64,000 bases of DNA, taken from positions 45,347,777-45,411,776 of the forward strand of contig NC_065543.1 in the NCBI RefSeq assembly GCF_932294415.1. Direction: 5' to 3'. Shown here one piece after another: positions 63,262 through 64,000 of this stretch. The notes below the pieces were generated by a model. It made no database searches. It saw only the letters and a program-made list of their open reading frames with translations, and was not told the DNA's origin. Source of the DNA: Quercus robur. Taxonomy: Eukaryota > Streptophyta > Magnoliopsida > Fagales > Fagaceae. The translations under genes and the position numbers were made by a program. The stretch's first letter is position 1; each line of letters begins with the position of its first letter.

Positions 63262-64000
63262 CTGATGATCAAGAAAAAAAAAAAAAAAAAACAGAAAATC
63301 ACTGTTAATGACTTTTTTTTCCTTGGATTTGCTGGGTAATATTGTTAGTCATTTGTAACAAATGCAACCCAGCGAACCCACTCAACATGACAAACATAAC
63401 GAAAGTGGCTTAGATAATATTACAAAGAAACCAAATAGGTCTTAGTTTTATTAAATTAAGATAATTAAAAAACCAAATTTTAATCTTTGGATAACATACT
63501 ATTTTAGAATTGTTGTTTTTCTTAGCTGATAAGACTTAAACCAACAGCTGTGATCACATGAAAGTTCAGAAATACAACAACATCATCATCAACCAAGCAA
63601 TTGCAATCACCAGCAAAATTCAACCCAAGCCCGTGTGTGAGTCACGGATTTCAAAAGAGTACATTCATTTACAATAGCCAATCGTTGTTTACCTTCATAA
63701 GAGTCGATTGAATTCAGTTATAGAGATTAAAAATTAGAAATAAAAAGAAAAGTAGCAAAAGTAACCAGAATGGTCCCCCTAATCCAAATGGGACCAACCC
63801 CAAATTAAAATATACTATCAAAATCAACCAAATTGATCAAACAAAAGCACATGCATTTATGCAAAAACCAAGTTGGAATCAGTTCAATAGTCCAATAATC
63901 AAGAAACTATGGCATATAATGTAAAACAAATACAAGAAACAGTTTTCATAAAGCAGAATATACTCTGGAAATAAATGAAAATGGTAAAAACAAAACATCA
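63262..64000. other. Intron of the kinase gene (continues past the window)
   Basis: A/T-rich sequence upstream of the 63140-63261 exon on the - strand. No further exon with the kinase P-loop is recognisable before base 64000. Confidence 0.6.

Overview
The window is nuclear DNA from a flowering plant. It is AT-rich and has spliced genes with GT-AG introns, a SWEET sugar transporter, a Raf-like protein kinase and many plant-type transposons. The gene and repeat style (long introns, hAT/MULE/Harbinger-like MITEs, degenerate Copia and Gypsy elements, Au-like SINEs) suggests a woody eudicot. A rosid such as a member of the Fagales is possible, but the species is a guess. All sequence is read by eye; no search was run.

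Only two host genes are clear. A SWEET gene (+ strand, 48048-53785) has five recognisable exons, but its short exon 2 is not visible and a Ty3/Gypsy chromovirus sits where exon 2 should be. A Raf-like MAPKKK-type kinase gene (- strand, 59310-63261) enters from the right edge: five consecutive exons are present with clean splice sites, and the N-terminal exon(s) lie beyond base 64000. A small membrane-protein ORF near 12 kb is a weak third candidate.

The rest is transposon-rich. From left to right: an unclassified repeat end (1-740); a TIR element full of CGATAC motifs (1014-1941); a MITE (2587-3077); a solo LTR with a 5-bp target duplication (3098-3733); a MULE-like element with ~400-bp TIRs (6275-8089) holding a nested hAT MITE with an 8-bp duplication; a Harbinger-like element (9304-10567); and a local segmental repeat present in three degraded copies (11.2-13.6, 24.9-33.2 and 33.4-34.2 kb).

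Copies A and B are separated by a 10.4-kb Gypsy array of the form LTR-internal-LTR-internal-LTR, bounded by one ATTAT duplication (14273-24632). Copy B is split by a 5.5-kb Copia element with non-canonical TA..CA ends (25882-31339).

Further right are a 5'-truncated LINE with a 16-bp duplication (35285-35678), a foldback MITE (35913-36284), a decayed Copia (37748-43254) facing an inverted partial copy of itself (44095-46095), and a Pack-MULE-like element carrying the first coding segment of the lysine-catabolism gene LKR/SDH (46535-47537). After these come the SWEET gene with its chromovirus and a SINE, a hAT-like element (53959-56410), a TIR element enclosing a ~500-bp hairpin of ~10-bp repeats (57283-58465), and the kinase gene with a SINE and a LINE tail in its largest visible intron.

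Most open reading frames are shadows or transposon debris. The points of most interest are structural: the three-LTR array, the gene-capturing MULE, the broken SWEET locus, the decamer hairpin and the non-canonical Copia.
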